From assembly GCA_024345305.1 (NCBI GenBank), contig BRON01000014.1, positions 930,001 through 994,000 on the forward strand: a stretch of 64,000 bases of DNA, given 5' to 3'. Under the pieces are notes generated by a model. The model did not search any database and had not been told where the DNA came from. It saw only the letters and a list, made by a program, of their open reading frames with translations. Below are positions 52,412 through 63,595 of this stretch, in pieces. The stretch comes from Mrakia gelida. Taxonomy: Eukaryota > Basidiomycota > Tremellomycetes > Cystofilobasidiales > Mrakiaceae. Numbering within the stretch: position 1 is the stretch's first letter; every line of letters starts with the position of its first letter. Made by a program: the position numbers and the translations under genes.

Positions 52412-55315
52412 ATGGGTATCCTTGAGAAGGTGAGTCCAGATAACGAAGGTACATATGCTCGTAGAAGCTGAGAGCTGACTCGTTGCACCCTGTTTCGTCT
52501 CTACTCCTACAGTTGGAGGAAGTCCAGAGTTCGTCCCTTGATGAGCGCCTCCCTTCCTCCGTCGAGCTCACCTCTCGATGCTGATCCTTCTGCTCTCTCC
52601 CCACGTTCGCTCGCTTCCCTACAGAGGAGATGGCTAGGACTCAAGTACGCTCGACTTACTTTCCTCTTCATCCTATAAGATCTCTCGCTGACTCGGTCGC
52701 TCTCCCTCTCGCTCTCGTGTTCGCTTTCACAGAAGGCAAGCTCTCGACTCGACTCCATCAGCTCACTCCCTCTCTCTCAACAAAACTAATATGTTAACCC
52801 TTCTCCCTTTCACTCGTTCCGGCACTCTCGATCTAACAGAACAAGGTAGGTACACATCTGCCCCCGTCTCGAGCCCTTCCGTTGGAGGGGGGATAGCTCA
52901 GGGAAGGAGCGAGCGAGCTCACGCCTCTCCCTCCCTTCCCTTTGATTCGTTCGACTGACCTTGTTCTCTTCCTCCAGGCGACCGAGTACCATCTCGGAAC
53001 CCTCAAGGCCAAGGTAGCCAAGTACAGAGCCATGTTGCTCGAGCCTGACAAGAAGTCCAAAGCTGGAGAAGGTCAGCTCGAGCTCCCTCTCCTGCCCTCG
53101 CGATCCTCGAAGCTCACCACCCGGTTCCTTCCTCGTCTCGCTCGACAGGTTTCGACGTCATGAAGTCGGGAGATGCTCGTGTCGCTTTGATAGTGAGTTC
53201 AGGCGTTTTCCCTCGTCCGTCTCGAACGCAGAAGCTAACTGCATCTGCCCTCTGTCCAAACTCTCCAGGGATTCCCTTCGTGAGCTCGCGCTTTCACCTC
53301 CTCGCTCGTCGATCTCACGCTCACATCCGCCTCGCCTCGTCTCTCTACAGCGTCGGAAAGTCTACCCTGCTCTCAAAAACAACCAAGACCACCTCGGAAG
53401 TCGCGTCGTACGAGTTCACAACCCTCACGGTTAGTCCTCCCAACCGCGTCGCTCACGAAATCTCGCTGACCCTCTGCTCTCCTCGCTTCAGGCTATTCCC
53501 GGAGTCATCGAGTACGAAGGAGCCAAGATCCAACTGCTAGATTTGCCTGGTATCGTAGAGGGAGCTTCTCAAGGTCAGTTCGACTCGATCAAACTCAGTC
53601 GACGAGGCGAGAGCTGACCCACCGCGTTCGCTTCTCGAACAGGTCGAGGTCGAGGTCGACAGGTAATCGCAGGTGAGCGAACATTCACCTATACCAATCA
53701 GACCCTTCTACGTTTAAGCGCTATCTCTGACTCACCTGGTTTCGAATCGAATCAGTCGCGAAGACGGCGGATTTGGTGAGTCCAACGTCTTCTCTCCCCT
53801 TCGACGAAACGAACGACGCGCGAGAGCGAGACGCAGGCTTATCTTCCCTTCGCTTTGATTCGCTTCGCAGGTCATCATCCTTCTCGACGCAACGAAACAG
53901 ACGGAGCAACGTCGACTGCTGGAGATCGAGTTGGAGGCGGTTGGGATCAGGTTGAACAGGAAGAAGCCTGATGTTGTTTTGAAGACCAAGACCGCTGGAG
54001 GGATCACGGTGAGTTTCCGTCTCACTCGCTCTCCTCGCTGTTGTTCTCCTTCGACTCGAGGCTAACGAGGAATTGGTATTGGGTTCTAGATCAACGCTAC
54101 TACGAAACTCACCAAGATCGACGATAGAATGATCAGGACGATTCTGCAGAGTTACAAGAGTTCGTCTCGTCTTGTCCTTTCTCGTTCTCGTCCTTCTCTC
54201 GCACCAACTGACTTTGGTCTCGTTTCCTGCCAGTCCACAACTGCGACGTAATGGTTCGAGAAGACATCGACACAGACGAGTTCATCGATGTTCTGCTAGG
54301 AAACAGGAAATATCTTCAGTGCCTTTACGTTCGTCCCTTTTTCTCCCTCCTCCCTCCAACTCGCTTCCCCTCTAACCTCCCTCCCTCGCCCCCGCCAGGT
54401 CTACAACAAGATCGACTCGATACCTCTCGAAGAAGTAGATCGACTCTCTCGTCAACCCATGTCCCTCGCAATCTCGTGCGAACTCTCGCTGAAGTGGGTC
54501 TCTCGTCCTCTCTCTTCTCCTCATCATCATCACCTCCCAATCCCTTCGCCTCGTCGTTTCGGTTCTCCTTCTTCGTTTCTCGGCTCTCTCTTACCTCACC
54601 TGACACGTTCTCTATGTTGTCTTTTGCAGTCTGGATTACCTGATCGAGAGGATTTGGGATGTGAGTTCGGCGAAGCAACGAGGACGGCGAAGCTCGAAGA
54701 GTCTTCGCGTCCGATAATTCCGACCCACTTTGACCGACGCTCGCTGATCCGTGTCTCCCTTTGCCTTTTATCCGTTGCGCAGGAACTGGCGCTGGTGAAG
54801 GTGTACACGAAGAAGAGAGGGTCGCAGCCTGATCTGGCGGATCCTATTTGCTTGAGGAAGGGAGCGACGATTGAGTGAGTTTGAGAGCGAGGAGAGTCGA
54901 GTTGAGGGTGCGAGGGAACAAACGAAACGCTGACTTTCTCGACCCTCTCTGCTACGTCCGCGTCTTCTCAGGCACGTCTGTCACGGTATCCATCGATCCA
55001 TCGTCTCGCACTTCCGATACGCGTGAGTCCTCGAGCTTGAACGACGAGGAGGGAAGGACGTCGCGAGGGAACGAGTCTCGTCGTATCCTCTCTCGAACGT
55101 CTATACTGACCTTCGTCCACCTTCCCCGTATGCAGACTCGTCTGGGGAAAGTCGTCAAAGTTCTCTCCTCAGCCTCAGAAGGTCGGATTGACGCATCAGG
55201 TTCAGGACGAGGACGTCGGTTCGTTCCCTTTCCTCTCTTCTTCCTTCCTCTCCGACGAAGATCCTTACTGACTTCGTTCTTCCTCGCCCTCACAGTCAGC
55301 ATCTTTACGAAGTAG
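52412..55315 (+). CDS. DRG1: Developmentally regulated GTP-binding protein 1 (DRG1 / yeast Rbg1)
   Basis: Twenty-one exons give 365 residues, close to the usual 367. The N-terminus splices to MGILEKLEEVQKEMARTQ, then [20 protein letters not shown], the DRG helical domain. GTPase motifs: G1 GFPSVGKST, G3 [11 protein letters not shown]4 NKID, then a TGS domain ([18 protein letters not shown]) and C-terminus [22 protein letters not shown]1 binds ribosomes with a DFRP partner and relieves translational pausing. Exons 52513-52528 (16 nt), 52625-52644 (20 nt), 52840-52845 (6 nt) and 53270-53280 (11 nt) are very short; a 3-nt AAG exon at 52733-52735 with a GC donor supplies the lysine expected by homology. 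This last exon is inferred. Confidence 0.9.
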
Positions 55316-55963
55316 ATCGGATTTTCATGATTTTCTCGACGCAGCAGCATTCGCAGAGAATGAGCGAGAGGGACAGGTGTCTCGCGACGCGGTCGGTCGA
55401 ATCCGTCGCGACGCGTCCTTTCTTTTTCTCCCTCGCTGCACCCTCGCTACCGCACCGCCTCCAACGAGTCTCTGCCTTTGCGAGGAAGGTTTTGTCCCCA
55501 TTTCTATTGGCTCGGACGCTTATCTACCCCCTGCCTCTTATCTTCGAGTCGCCCCACGCGAACCAGAGCACGACTTGGTACTCGTCACAGCTCCGCCCAA
55601 AGAAGATGACCGCGGCTCTCTCTGCTTCCTTCCTTCCTTCCTTGCCTGCCAGAGACGAGAGACGCGTACCGACGAAGGCCGATTGAGAGAGGGAACCGCT
55701 TCGAGAGCAGAACCTGACCTCTTGATTTTTCACCTCCTACGACACATCCTATCCCTCAGCAGACCTCCAAATCCCAAATCATCGATGATTTGTACCAGAT
55801 CGAGAAAGGTGGGGCCAACGGCCAAGCAACTTCCGACCAAAGGACTCCGCTTTCATTTCAGGTCCTCCCCTCCCTCTTTCTTCTTCAAACCCTCACCCGC
55901 CAACAACTCTCCTTCCCTCTTCCCCCCTTTTCCTTCCCTTCTCGACTTGTTGATTCAGTCAAG
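55316..55963. promoter_or_regulatory. Upstream region of the amino acid permease gene
   Basis: About 650 bases. GACGCGTC near 55408, and C/T-rich leader just before GTCAAGATGG. An in-leader intron cannot be excluded. No gene seen. Confidence 0.35.
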
Positions 55964-58900
55964 ATGGCCATCTCCCCCGCCGACACCCACCCTGTAACCG
56001 AGAGCAGCATCGTCAACGAGAAGGGCGAGAAGGACGATGGCTCAGGCAACGTCGAAGAAGCTGGCTCGTACGAACGATCCAGGGAGAAAGGTCCCACCGT
56101 GATGGACTCTGATCAGCTTTCAGAGCTCGGAAGGATCGAGAGGACTACTACACATCGTGGACTCAAGTCTCGACACGTTTCTATGATTGCTATGTACGTA
56201 AACACTCGCCCACTCGAGCGAGAGGGAAGCGAGAGGGAAACAAAAGCTGACCTCTTTCGTCCTCGGTGCTTCTTATCGTCCTTTGCGTGAAAACTTGATG
56301 CGTTAACAGTGGAGGAGCCGTTGGAACTGGTCTCATTATCGGGTCTGGTAAGTCTTCTTTCCACTCTCTGTGCTGGTGACAGATTTTCTCGGGGGGGAGA
56401 GGGGGTCGCGGCTAGGTTCAGACCCGACTCGAACGTCCCTCGCCTCGCGCAAGAAACCTCCGCTCACCTCCTCTCCTCCCTCTCCCTCCTTCCAGGTCAA
56501 GCTATCGGACGAGCTGGACCCGTAGGTCTTCTCATAGGATACATAGTTATGGGAGCTGTGTGCTTCTTCGTGATGGTTTCCCTTGGAGAGGTGAGTCTTT
56601 GCTGGGAGGAGGCGAAGCGTCCAGCCGTCTCGCTCCCTTTCTCCCTTTCGACCGGCGTCGCTGACCTCAAATTTCTCCACTCCCTCTCGCATCCACTTCT
56701 CGTAGATGGCTACCTACCTCCCTCACAAGCAGGGATTCGCTGGATACGCTACTCGTTTCGTCGACCCAGCTCTTGGATTTGCCCTTGGTGCGTCGCGAAT
56801 TCTTTAGGCTGAGACGCCGAACGCTCAAACATCAACTCACTCACCCTTTCTTCCTCTCCCTTCCTGCATCTGTTTTCTGCCATCTAGGATGGAACTACCT
56901 CTTCAAGTACCTCATTGGTGAGTCGACTGGATCTGCTTATTTGGGCTGAGCCGTCGAGGGTTCGACCGCGCTCAACTTAACGACTGACCTCGCCGCTCTT
57001 CCCTCCTTTGTTCCCTCCTTTCCTCACGCAAACAGTCACTCCCAACAACATCGTTGCCTGCGTCGTCACTGTATGTATCTTTTCGCCCACCTGTGGCCGT
57101 CTCGACGAGCCTATCGAGTTCCGGACGCGGTCTCTCGAATCCTGAACGAGGTCAAGCTCACGCGTCGCTCTCCCTCTCGTCTTTCCCTTTCAGATCAACT
57201 ACTGGGACAACAAGAAGTACAACCCTGCCATTTGGGTCTCGCTCGTCATTGCCGCCATCTTTACCATCAACTTGCTCGGTGTAGCCGTCTTCGGAGAGTT
57301 CGAGGTGAGTCTAGCTTTGCTTCCCGCCCGACTCGACTCGTTCCCGCTCGAGCCCGCGCGCGTTTCCTGATTGCAAACTCGCGCTTCCTCTCTCTCTTCT
57401 CTCTCCCTCTCTCAGTTCTGGATGTCTAGCATCAAGGTCATTGTCCTCGTCGGTCTCATCATCCTCGGAATCGTTCTTGATCTCGGAGGAGGTCCCACTC
57501 ACGATCGAATCGGCGAGTCCTCTGTCCCCTTTCGCCTCTCATCCACAGCCCTCGCTGACTTCCTGTTCACTCTAGGTTTCCGTTACTGGAAGAACCCTGG
57601 GCCGTTCGCCTACTACATCTTCCCCGGAACCACCATCGGTCGATTCCTCGGAGCCTGGTACGCGTTCCCCAACGCGCTCTTCGCCTACATCGGAACGGAG
57701 CTCGGTTCGTCTTCGAGTCCCTCGAGACTTCGACATCGAATCTAACGCGTCTCTCTCTGTATATGTTCAGTTGGAGTCACGGTGGGAGAGTGCGCTAACC
57801 CTAGGAAACAAGTCCCCCGAGCTATTCGATCTACCTTCTGGCGAATTCTCGTCTTCTGTGAGTCGACGAAACGAACTCGTCGCGACTCGCTTCCCTCGAG
57901 ATTGAAACTGACGCGTCTGCTTCCTTCCTCTCTCTTCCCAGACGTTGGAGGAATCTTCGTGATCGGTCTCCTCGTCCCCTCGAACTCTCAACTCTGTACG
58001 TGGTCTTTTCAGCAAGACGTGAGCGCGGAGAAAGACGAACGCCGAGTTGATCCTCCCTTTCCTTCCCTCCCATTTTTTTTCCTCAGTGACCACCGCTCTC
58101 AAGGCTCCTGCGAATGCGGCCGCCTCGCCTTTCGTCGTCGCCATTCAAATCGCCAAGATCAAGACTCTTCCCTCCATCCTCAACGCGTGAGCGACTTCGA
58201 GATCGAGACGACGCGTCGAGCCTCAGACTGACTCCTCCCCTCCCTCTTCCCTTCTTTCCCCTCTTTCTTCTTCACTTTCTCCTTCCTCCAGCTGCATTCT
58301 CGTACGTTCGAGACTCCGCGAGATCGAGACGACGCGACGAGCCTCGAACTGAGTCTCTCCCTCCCTTCCCCTCCCCCTTCCCCTCTTCCCTCTTTGTTCT
58401 TTCCACCTTCCAGCTCTTCGTCTTCTCTGCCGCCAACTCTGATCTCTACATCGGATCCAGGACTCTCTTCGCCCTCGCCGTCGAGGGACAAGCTCCCGCG
58501 ATCTTCAAGAAGGTGTCCAAGCGAGGAATCCCTTTCCCGGCTTTGATCTTCTGCACTGCTTTCTGTGGACTCGCTTACTGTGCTGTGAGTTCACGATTCC
58601 ATCCCGCCCACCACGATGAACATCTACTGACTCCAGCTCTCGTTACGAACCCGCCCTCGTTCGAACAGTGCGCCGCTTCCGCCCTCACCGTGTTCAAGTA
58701 CTTCGTCTCGGTCATCTCGATGCTCGGAGCCATCACCTGGATGGTTATCCTCTACTCCCACATGGCGTTCATGAAGGCCCTTAAAGCTCAAGGCATTGAG
58801 CGATCGTCGCTCCCGTACATGGCTCCTTTCCAGGTAAGTAGCTCAGAAACTGCGTCGACTGCCGTCGTTCTTCGTTCGACTTCACCTGACCTTCGCCCGC

Positions 58901-59445
58901 TCTCCTCACCTCTCAGCCCTACGGAAGCTGGTTCGCCTTCGGATTCACCGGACTTGTGGCCTTCTTCAAAGGATACGACTCGATCGTCAAGAAGTTCGCC
59001 TACGTCTCGTTCATCACGAACTACATCGCTCTCCCCGTTCGTTCCCTTCCTCCTCTCCTCGTTCCCTCTTCCGCCTCTTCACCTCGCTGACCTTCGCTCT
59101 TTTGACCGCTACCCAGGTCTTCGTCATCCTCCTCATCGGATACAAGGTCTTGTACAAGACCAAGGTCCACAAGGCTCACGAGGTCGATCTCTTCTCCGGA
59201 GGTGAGCTCGCTCGTCTTCCTCTTTTTTCCTCGAACAGAACTGACGACCCTTCTTCCTTCTTCCCCTACCAGTTCGAGAGATCGACGAGGACGAGGCTGA
59301 TTACGAGGCTGAGCACGACGCTGGACCCAAGCAGAACTTCTTCCTCAGGTACGTCTCGCTTCTCTGCTCTCGTTCCTCGACGCGTCGACGCTGACCCTTT
59401 CCTCTTCCTCTTCTCTTCTCGCTCTTCAGGTGGTGGAACAACTAG
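55964..59445 (+). CDS. Amino acid permease (AAP/YAT family)
   Basis: Nineteen exons sum to 1731 coding bases, 576 residues. The signature after a hydrophilic N-terminus is RHVSMIAIGGAVGTGLIIGS, typical of the fungal amino acid permease family; next come GRAGPVGLLIGYIVMGAVCF, YLPHKQGFAGYATRFVDPAL, WNYLFKYLI and about twelve hydrophobic segments in all, ending in an acidic tail (EIDEDEADYEAEHD) and WWNN. It should import amino acids with protons at the plasma membrane; specificity unknown. Intron at 57513 uses a GC donor (GCGAGT). The exon 58292-58301 is only 10 nt and lies between two introns that share sequence. Adaptor and kinase families that regulate such permeases (arrestin, HAL kinase) are also encoded in this window, but distance gives no evidence of a link. 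Confidence 0.9.
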
Positions 59446-60431
59446 ACGCACCTCGTCTTCCTGCTCTCCCTCCTTTTTACGACCATCTTTGGCTCCTCAT
59501 CTCGTCTTTGTTTCCTCCCCAAGTTGTGATCTGTGCTTGCTTCCGTCTCGCGTCGTCTTCGTTCTCCCCCTTCTGTTTTTCTTTCGCTTTGCTTTGTGTT
59601 CGGCTTCAGTCTTTTTGCCTTTGCCACCTCGCCATCCCCCTTTATACTTTTACTTCTCTCTTGGTTAATAGAGAGAGAACTCACGTAGATTAAGGAAACG
59701 ACTCGTCTCTTTTTGTAGAGCAACGCTTAGTTGATGATCATGGTTCTTTCACGAAAACCACTTCCTGCGTGCACGCAGAGCAGTCTTATCTAGTGCCAGT
59801 AAAGAGATACTTCTCTGCTCCGAGCTTCGTGGTGGCGAGGAGAAGAACGCAGAGGGATCTCTCGATCCGCGTTCGCATCCAGTGGGTCGCATGCCCTCCT
59901 TCCTTCGATGAAGCGAGAGTTCACAATTCTCGCTCGTTCTACTTCTTCGAGACTCTTTCGTGGTTCTTTGGGGGGCGCGAGAAACGCGAGCAAATCTCGG
60001 GGAAAGGACCGAACTCGACTTCGACGCGTCCATGATCTTCTGGCTATCCCCTCCCACACGACTTCCCAGGCATCTTTTGTGCGAGTGAAATTCCGAGTGG
60101 GAGCTCCTCTCCAGACTTCATAGAAGGCCACGAAGCGGAACATACGTAGATGGAGAGATCGAAAGAATTTCAACGGAGGACCTTGAACAAGGACGACGAA
60201 CGAGCGACGACGAGAGCACTCGAGCAAGCTCAGCTCCTCCTTCCTTCCCTCCCAACTCCACCCGGCTCTCCTTCGTATGGAATCGAACCTTTTCTCCCGG
60301 AGGACTGAAAGTTAGACCCATCGCACCAGTGAGTGCACATTCCACCTAGTTTTGAGCAGATTTGCGTCTCGAACGAAGCGGCTGAGGCGAGCTTCCTTCC
60401 CTCCTCCCTCGTCAGCTTCCCTTCCTTCGCC
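59446..60431. other. Intergenic region, no gene seen
   Basis: About 990 bases. Begins with T-rich 3' untranslated sequence of the permease gene; a GACGCGTC copy is near 60023. A tRNA B-box-like word near 60290 on the minus strand has no supporting fold. The right end is C/T-rich leader. Confidence 0.4.
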
Positions 60432-63314
60432 ATGTCGATCAAGCTTCAACTCCTCCCTCCTACTTCGGCCTCGTCCTCGATTCCCCTCAAGATCAAGGTC
60501 CTCCCTTCGACCAAGATCTCCGCTCTGATCCATACGTACCTCGTCAAATCCAAGCTTCCTCTGAGCCAGAAGGAGCACCTCTCGGTCTGGTTGGAGGACG
60601 AGGAACTCGAGTTGGCAGCGATCGTGGCAGAGGAGGAGATCTCCTCGGGAGAGAAGCTCAGGATTGTATACAAGGAGAAGAGGAAGGTTGATAAGGGGAA
60701 GGGGAGGATGGTAGAACCGGTGGTGGAGAAGGGGAAGGGGAAGGGCAAGGGCAAAGGAACGGAGGAGCCGAGGAGGGAGGAGGACGAGGAGGATGAGCTC
60801 GACGAAGGACCCGAGTGGGACGACGCTTTCCTACGAGAACTCGATCAAAAATCGAACCCGCCACCAGCAGCTCCTACCAGACCCTCCTCTTCCTCCTCCC
60901 CCTCGTCTTCGAAACACCTCAAACCATCCACTTCAGCAGCCAACAACTCAACCACCATCGTCCAACTCGCAACCCTCCATCCTCGTCCGAAGACCGAGTA
61001 CACTTCGACAACCTACATCACCTACACTCCCGGCTCCTCCTCCAAACGACCAAAGTTCAAACCGCTCGTACCCAGCCACCTCAACAACCCATCCTCCTCC
61101 AACGTCGCATCCGTCGCTCAAGAGGAAGAGGAAGACGAGTTCTCCTCCTTCTTCCCAGGCGACGATCTTCTCGCTTCTATCGATCTTGCACCTCCAGCAG
61201 CCGTCGAAGAACCCATCAGCCTACCGTCTACTCCTCCTCCTCTCCCTCACGCTCCTCCAAACACGCCAGACTACGTCCCATCGCCGGAGACGCTCCTCGC
61301 CCTTCAGGAACGGCTCTCAGCACTCCCAGGATCGTCGCCGCCGACACGCGACTCTCGTCCGTCAAGAGGAGCAGCTCAACCACATCCCCAGAAGGCTTCA
61401 CCACCACCCTCACCCTCACGACCAAAAGAAGCCGTCGCTCCTCCGCCCCCACCGTCAACCAAACGATCCTCCAACCCTCCCACCTCCTCCTCGACCGCTT
61501 CCTCTTCATCGTCAACAGCAGCGGACAAGCTCGCCAAGTTCCGCTACGTCACTCCTCTTCCGGAACCAGAACCAGCTTCTCCCTCCCCACCACCAGCTGC
61601 CTCGCCGAAACCGTCTACACCTCCTCATCACTCCTCCTCCCCACTCTTCAACTCTCAACCCTTCGCCTCCTCCTCCTCCAAACCCAAACCCACCTCAACC
61701 AATCCTCCCCTCCCTCGAACCAAGGACGTCTACGGAGTCGACACCATCGACGACTTCTTCTCCGATGCTGTCGATCCTCGGGATGGGTACGAGAGGGTCA
61801 AGATCAAGGAGGAGGAGGAGGAAGGACGAGCTGGGTTGGACGCGTCGCACGAGAACGAAGAGGAGAGGGACGAACTTGCGGAGGAGGAGGAGCCTTCGAG
61901 GCAGCAGGAGGACATGGTCGTTGATTTCTGGGGAGGTGGATGGATGGTGAAGAAGGGTGAGGAGAGTGGGCCGCCTGCTTCGTTCGTTGCGCGGAGGGAC
62001 GAGGGAGAGGGAGAGGAGAAGGGTTGGGTTTACGAGGAGGAGGGAGGAGGAGGTGCAGGGTTTGGGTTTGAGGGGGATGGTGGGGATGGGGATGGGTTTA
62101 GAGTGAGTGGTGTGGGGGGGTTCGTCGCGTCGCTGCCCGTTGTGCGAGAGGAGGAAGAGGTTGATGAGTTGGAGGCCGACGGCGTTGTTGGTGCTGGTGG
62201 AGGAGACGCGATGGAGGGTGGGAAAGATGCTGCTGGTGGAGAGACGCTAGTGGAGAGTGAGGATACAAAGTTGAAGGTGGGCGAGGGAGAGGAGGCGGGA
62301 GAGAAGGAGAAGCTAGTGGTGGTGAGTCGCGTTGCGTCTCCGTTCTTCTCCTCTTCCTCGTGTCGAGATCTCGATGCTGATCTTCCTTTCTTCCTCTCCT
62401 CCCCAACATGGCAGATGGCTCTTCCACCAACTCCTGAATCCCTTCCTCGCCCAGATCGACCTCTCAACCCTTCCACCTCGACCGACGCTGCTCCTCCTCC
62501 TCGACCCTCCTTCACCATCGCGGACAGCACGCCTCCACCCTCTCGGAACCTTACCATCCTCAGCCTCCCCTCCTCAGTCCTCCACCTCATTCTCCTCCAA
62601 ACCATCGATCCCTCTTGCCTCTCCAACCTCTCCATCCTCCTCACCTCCAAACTCTTCCACTCCATCGCCCGTCCAATCCTCTACCGCGTCGTCTCCCTCC
62701 GCTCAACCCAAGGCTGGTCCTCCTTCTTCGCCTCCGGCTCCTCCGCTCAACTCCGCTCAGCCTCAGGGAACGTCGCTCGTCGGAAGGAAGACTACGACGC
62801 CATCGAGGAACTCGAGATCCACGCCGAGGCTTCGAACGTCGCGTCCCATCTAGCAAGAATCGACATGGTTCTCGCTCTACACGACATCTCCAGCAGACGA
62901 GGTCGGACGAAGAACAGAGCTTTCGTACCCAACTCGACTCCCTTCCTCCCCAAACTCAAGAAAGTCACCCTCTCCTTCCCTCCCACCTCGCCGACCTCCT
63001 CGCTCGACCACACCGTCACCCTCCGTCCCTTCCACCCGGCGCTCCTCAAAGCGCTTTCCTTCCCCACCCCGACGGTGGAGATCACGCTCATCGAAGTAAG
63101 GAAGTCGGATCAAGTCAGAGCGGTGTTTGGGACGGTGCAGGGGGTGAAGAAGGTGGTGCTGGAGAGACCGGTCGAGGGAGGGAGGAGGGAGTTGAGCGAG
63201 ATGGCGAGGACGAGTGGAGGGAGGATTGAGGTTCCGACGGGGGACGAGGGGTGGGTGCCCGTGGAAAGGGTGGAGGAGTGGAGGAAGAAGAGTGTTTGGG
63301 TGGGGATGCTTTGA
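60432..63314 (+). CDS. Ubiquitin-like / F-box-like protein with long disordered middle
   Basis: Two exons, 60432-62321 and 62415-63314 (929 residues). The intron is 93 nt, stop-free and a multiple of three, like that of the gene at 23953. The first ~80 residues look like a ubiquitin-like fold (IKLQLLPPTSASSSIPLKIK ... LRIVYKEK). The middle is disordered, Pro/Ser-rich and then acidic Glu/Gly-rich. The C-terminal part has an F-box-like pattern (LTILSLPSSVLHLILLQ, then LLTSKLFHSIARPILYRVVSL). A protein joining both would fit an SCF-linked ubiquitin pathway role, but both domain calls are from pattern only. ATG at 60432 chosen as the first in frame; upstream frame is open without ATG. Confidence 0.6.
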   Translation: MSIKLQLLPPTSASSSIPLKIKVLPSTKISALIHTYLVKSKLPLSQKEHLSVWLEDEELELAAIVAEEEISSGEKLRIVYKEKRKVDKGKGRMVEPVVEKGKGKGKGKGTEEPRREEDEEDELDEGPEWDDAFLRELDQKSNPPPAAPTRPSSSSSPSSSKHLKPSTSAANNSTTIVQLATLHPRPKTEYTSTTYITYTPGSSSKRPKFKPLVPSHLNNPSSSNVASVAQEEEEDEFSSFFPGDDLLASIDLAPPAAVEEPISLPSTPPPLPHAPPNTPDYVPSPETLLALQERLSALPGSSPPTRDSRPSRGAAQPHPQKASPPPSPSRPKEAVAPPPPPSTKRSSNPPTSSSTASSSSSTAADKLAKFRYVTPLPEPEPASPSPPPAASPKPSTPPHHSSSPLFNSQPFASSSSKPKPTSTNPPLPRTKDVYGVDTIDDFFSDAVDPRDGYERVKIKEEEEEGRAGLDASHENEEERDELAEEEEPSRQQEDMVVDFWGGGWMVKKGEESGPPASFVARRDEGEGEEKGWVYEEEGGGGAGFGFEGDGGDGDGFRVSGVGGFVASLPVVREEEEVDELEADGVVGAGGGDAMEGGKDAAGGETLVESEDTKLKVGEGEEAGEKEKLVVVSRVASPFFSSSSCRDLDADLPFFLSSPTWQMALPPTPESLPRPDRPLNPSTSTDAAPPPRPSFTIADSTPPPSRNLTILSLPSSVLHLILLQTIDPSCLSNLSILLTSKLFHSIARPILYRVVSLRSTQGWSSFFASGSSAQLRSASGNVARRKEDYDAIEELEIHAEASNVASHLARIDMVLALHDISSRRGRTKNRAFVPNSTPFLPKLKKVTLSFPPTSPTSSLDHTVTLRPFHPALLKALSFPTPTVEITLIEVRKSDQVRAVFGTVQGVKKVVLERPVEGGRRELSEMARTSGGRIEVPTGDEGWVPVERVEEWRKKSVWVGML

Positions 63315-63595
63315 AGGGAGGAAGGGAGAACGCGTTTTTCAGGGTGATTGACTTTCATTCGTTCGTTTCGACGCGACTTTTTTTTTGCTCGCTCTTGCTT
63401 TGGTTGGTTTGCTTGGTGTCCTTTTCTCTCCTTATTTTCACGACTTCTATGATGACGAAACGTTCTAGCAGCCTCCGTGGCCCCTTCTTCCTTTGGTTTT
63501 CAGGTTCTCCGACCTTCTCCTCCAACGGCATCAGTCAAACGAAACGACCTTCCTTTTCCTCCCTCCCTTCCTCCTCCTCTCACCGCTTCCTCAAG

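Noticed and set aside
60260..60345. tRNA-like sequence on the minus strand with a perfect B-box word GGTTCGATTCC
   Set aside because: The T-stem pairs poorly, no matching acceptor stem or anticodon arm could be drawn, and the A-box candidate is weak. Probably chance.
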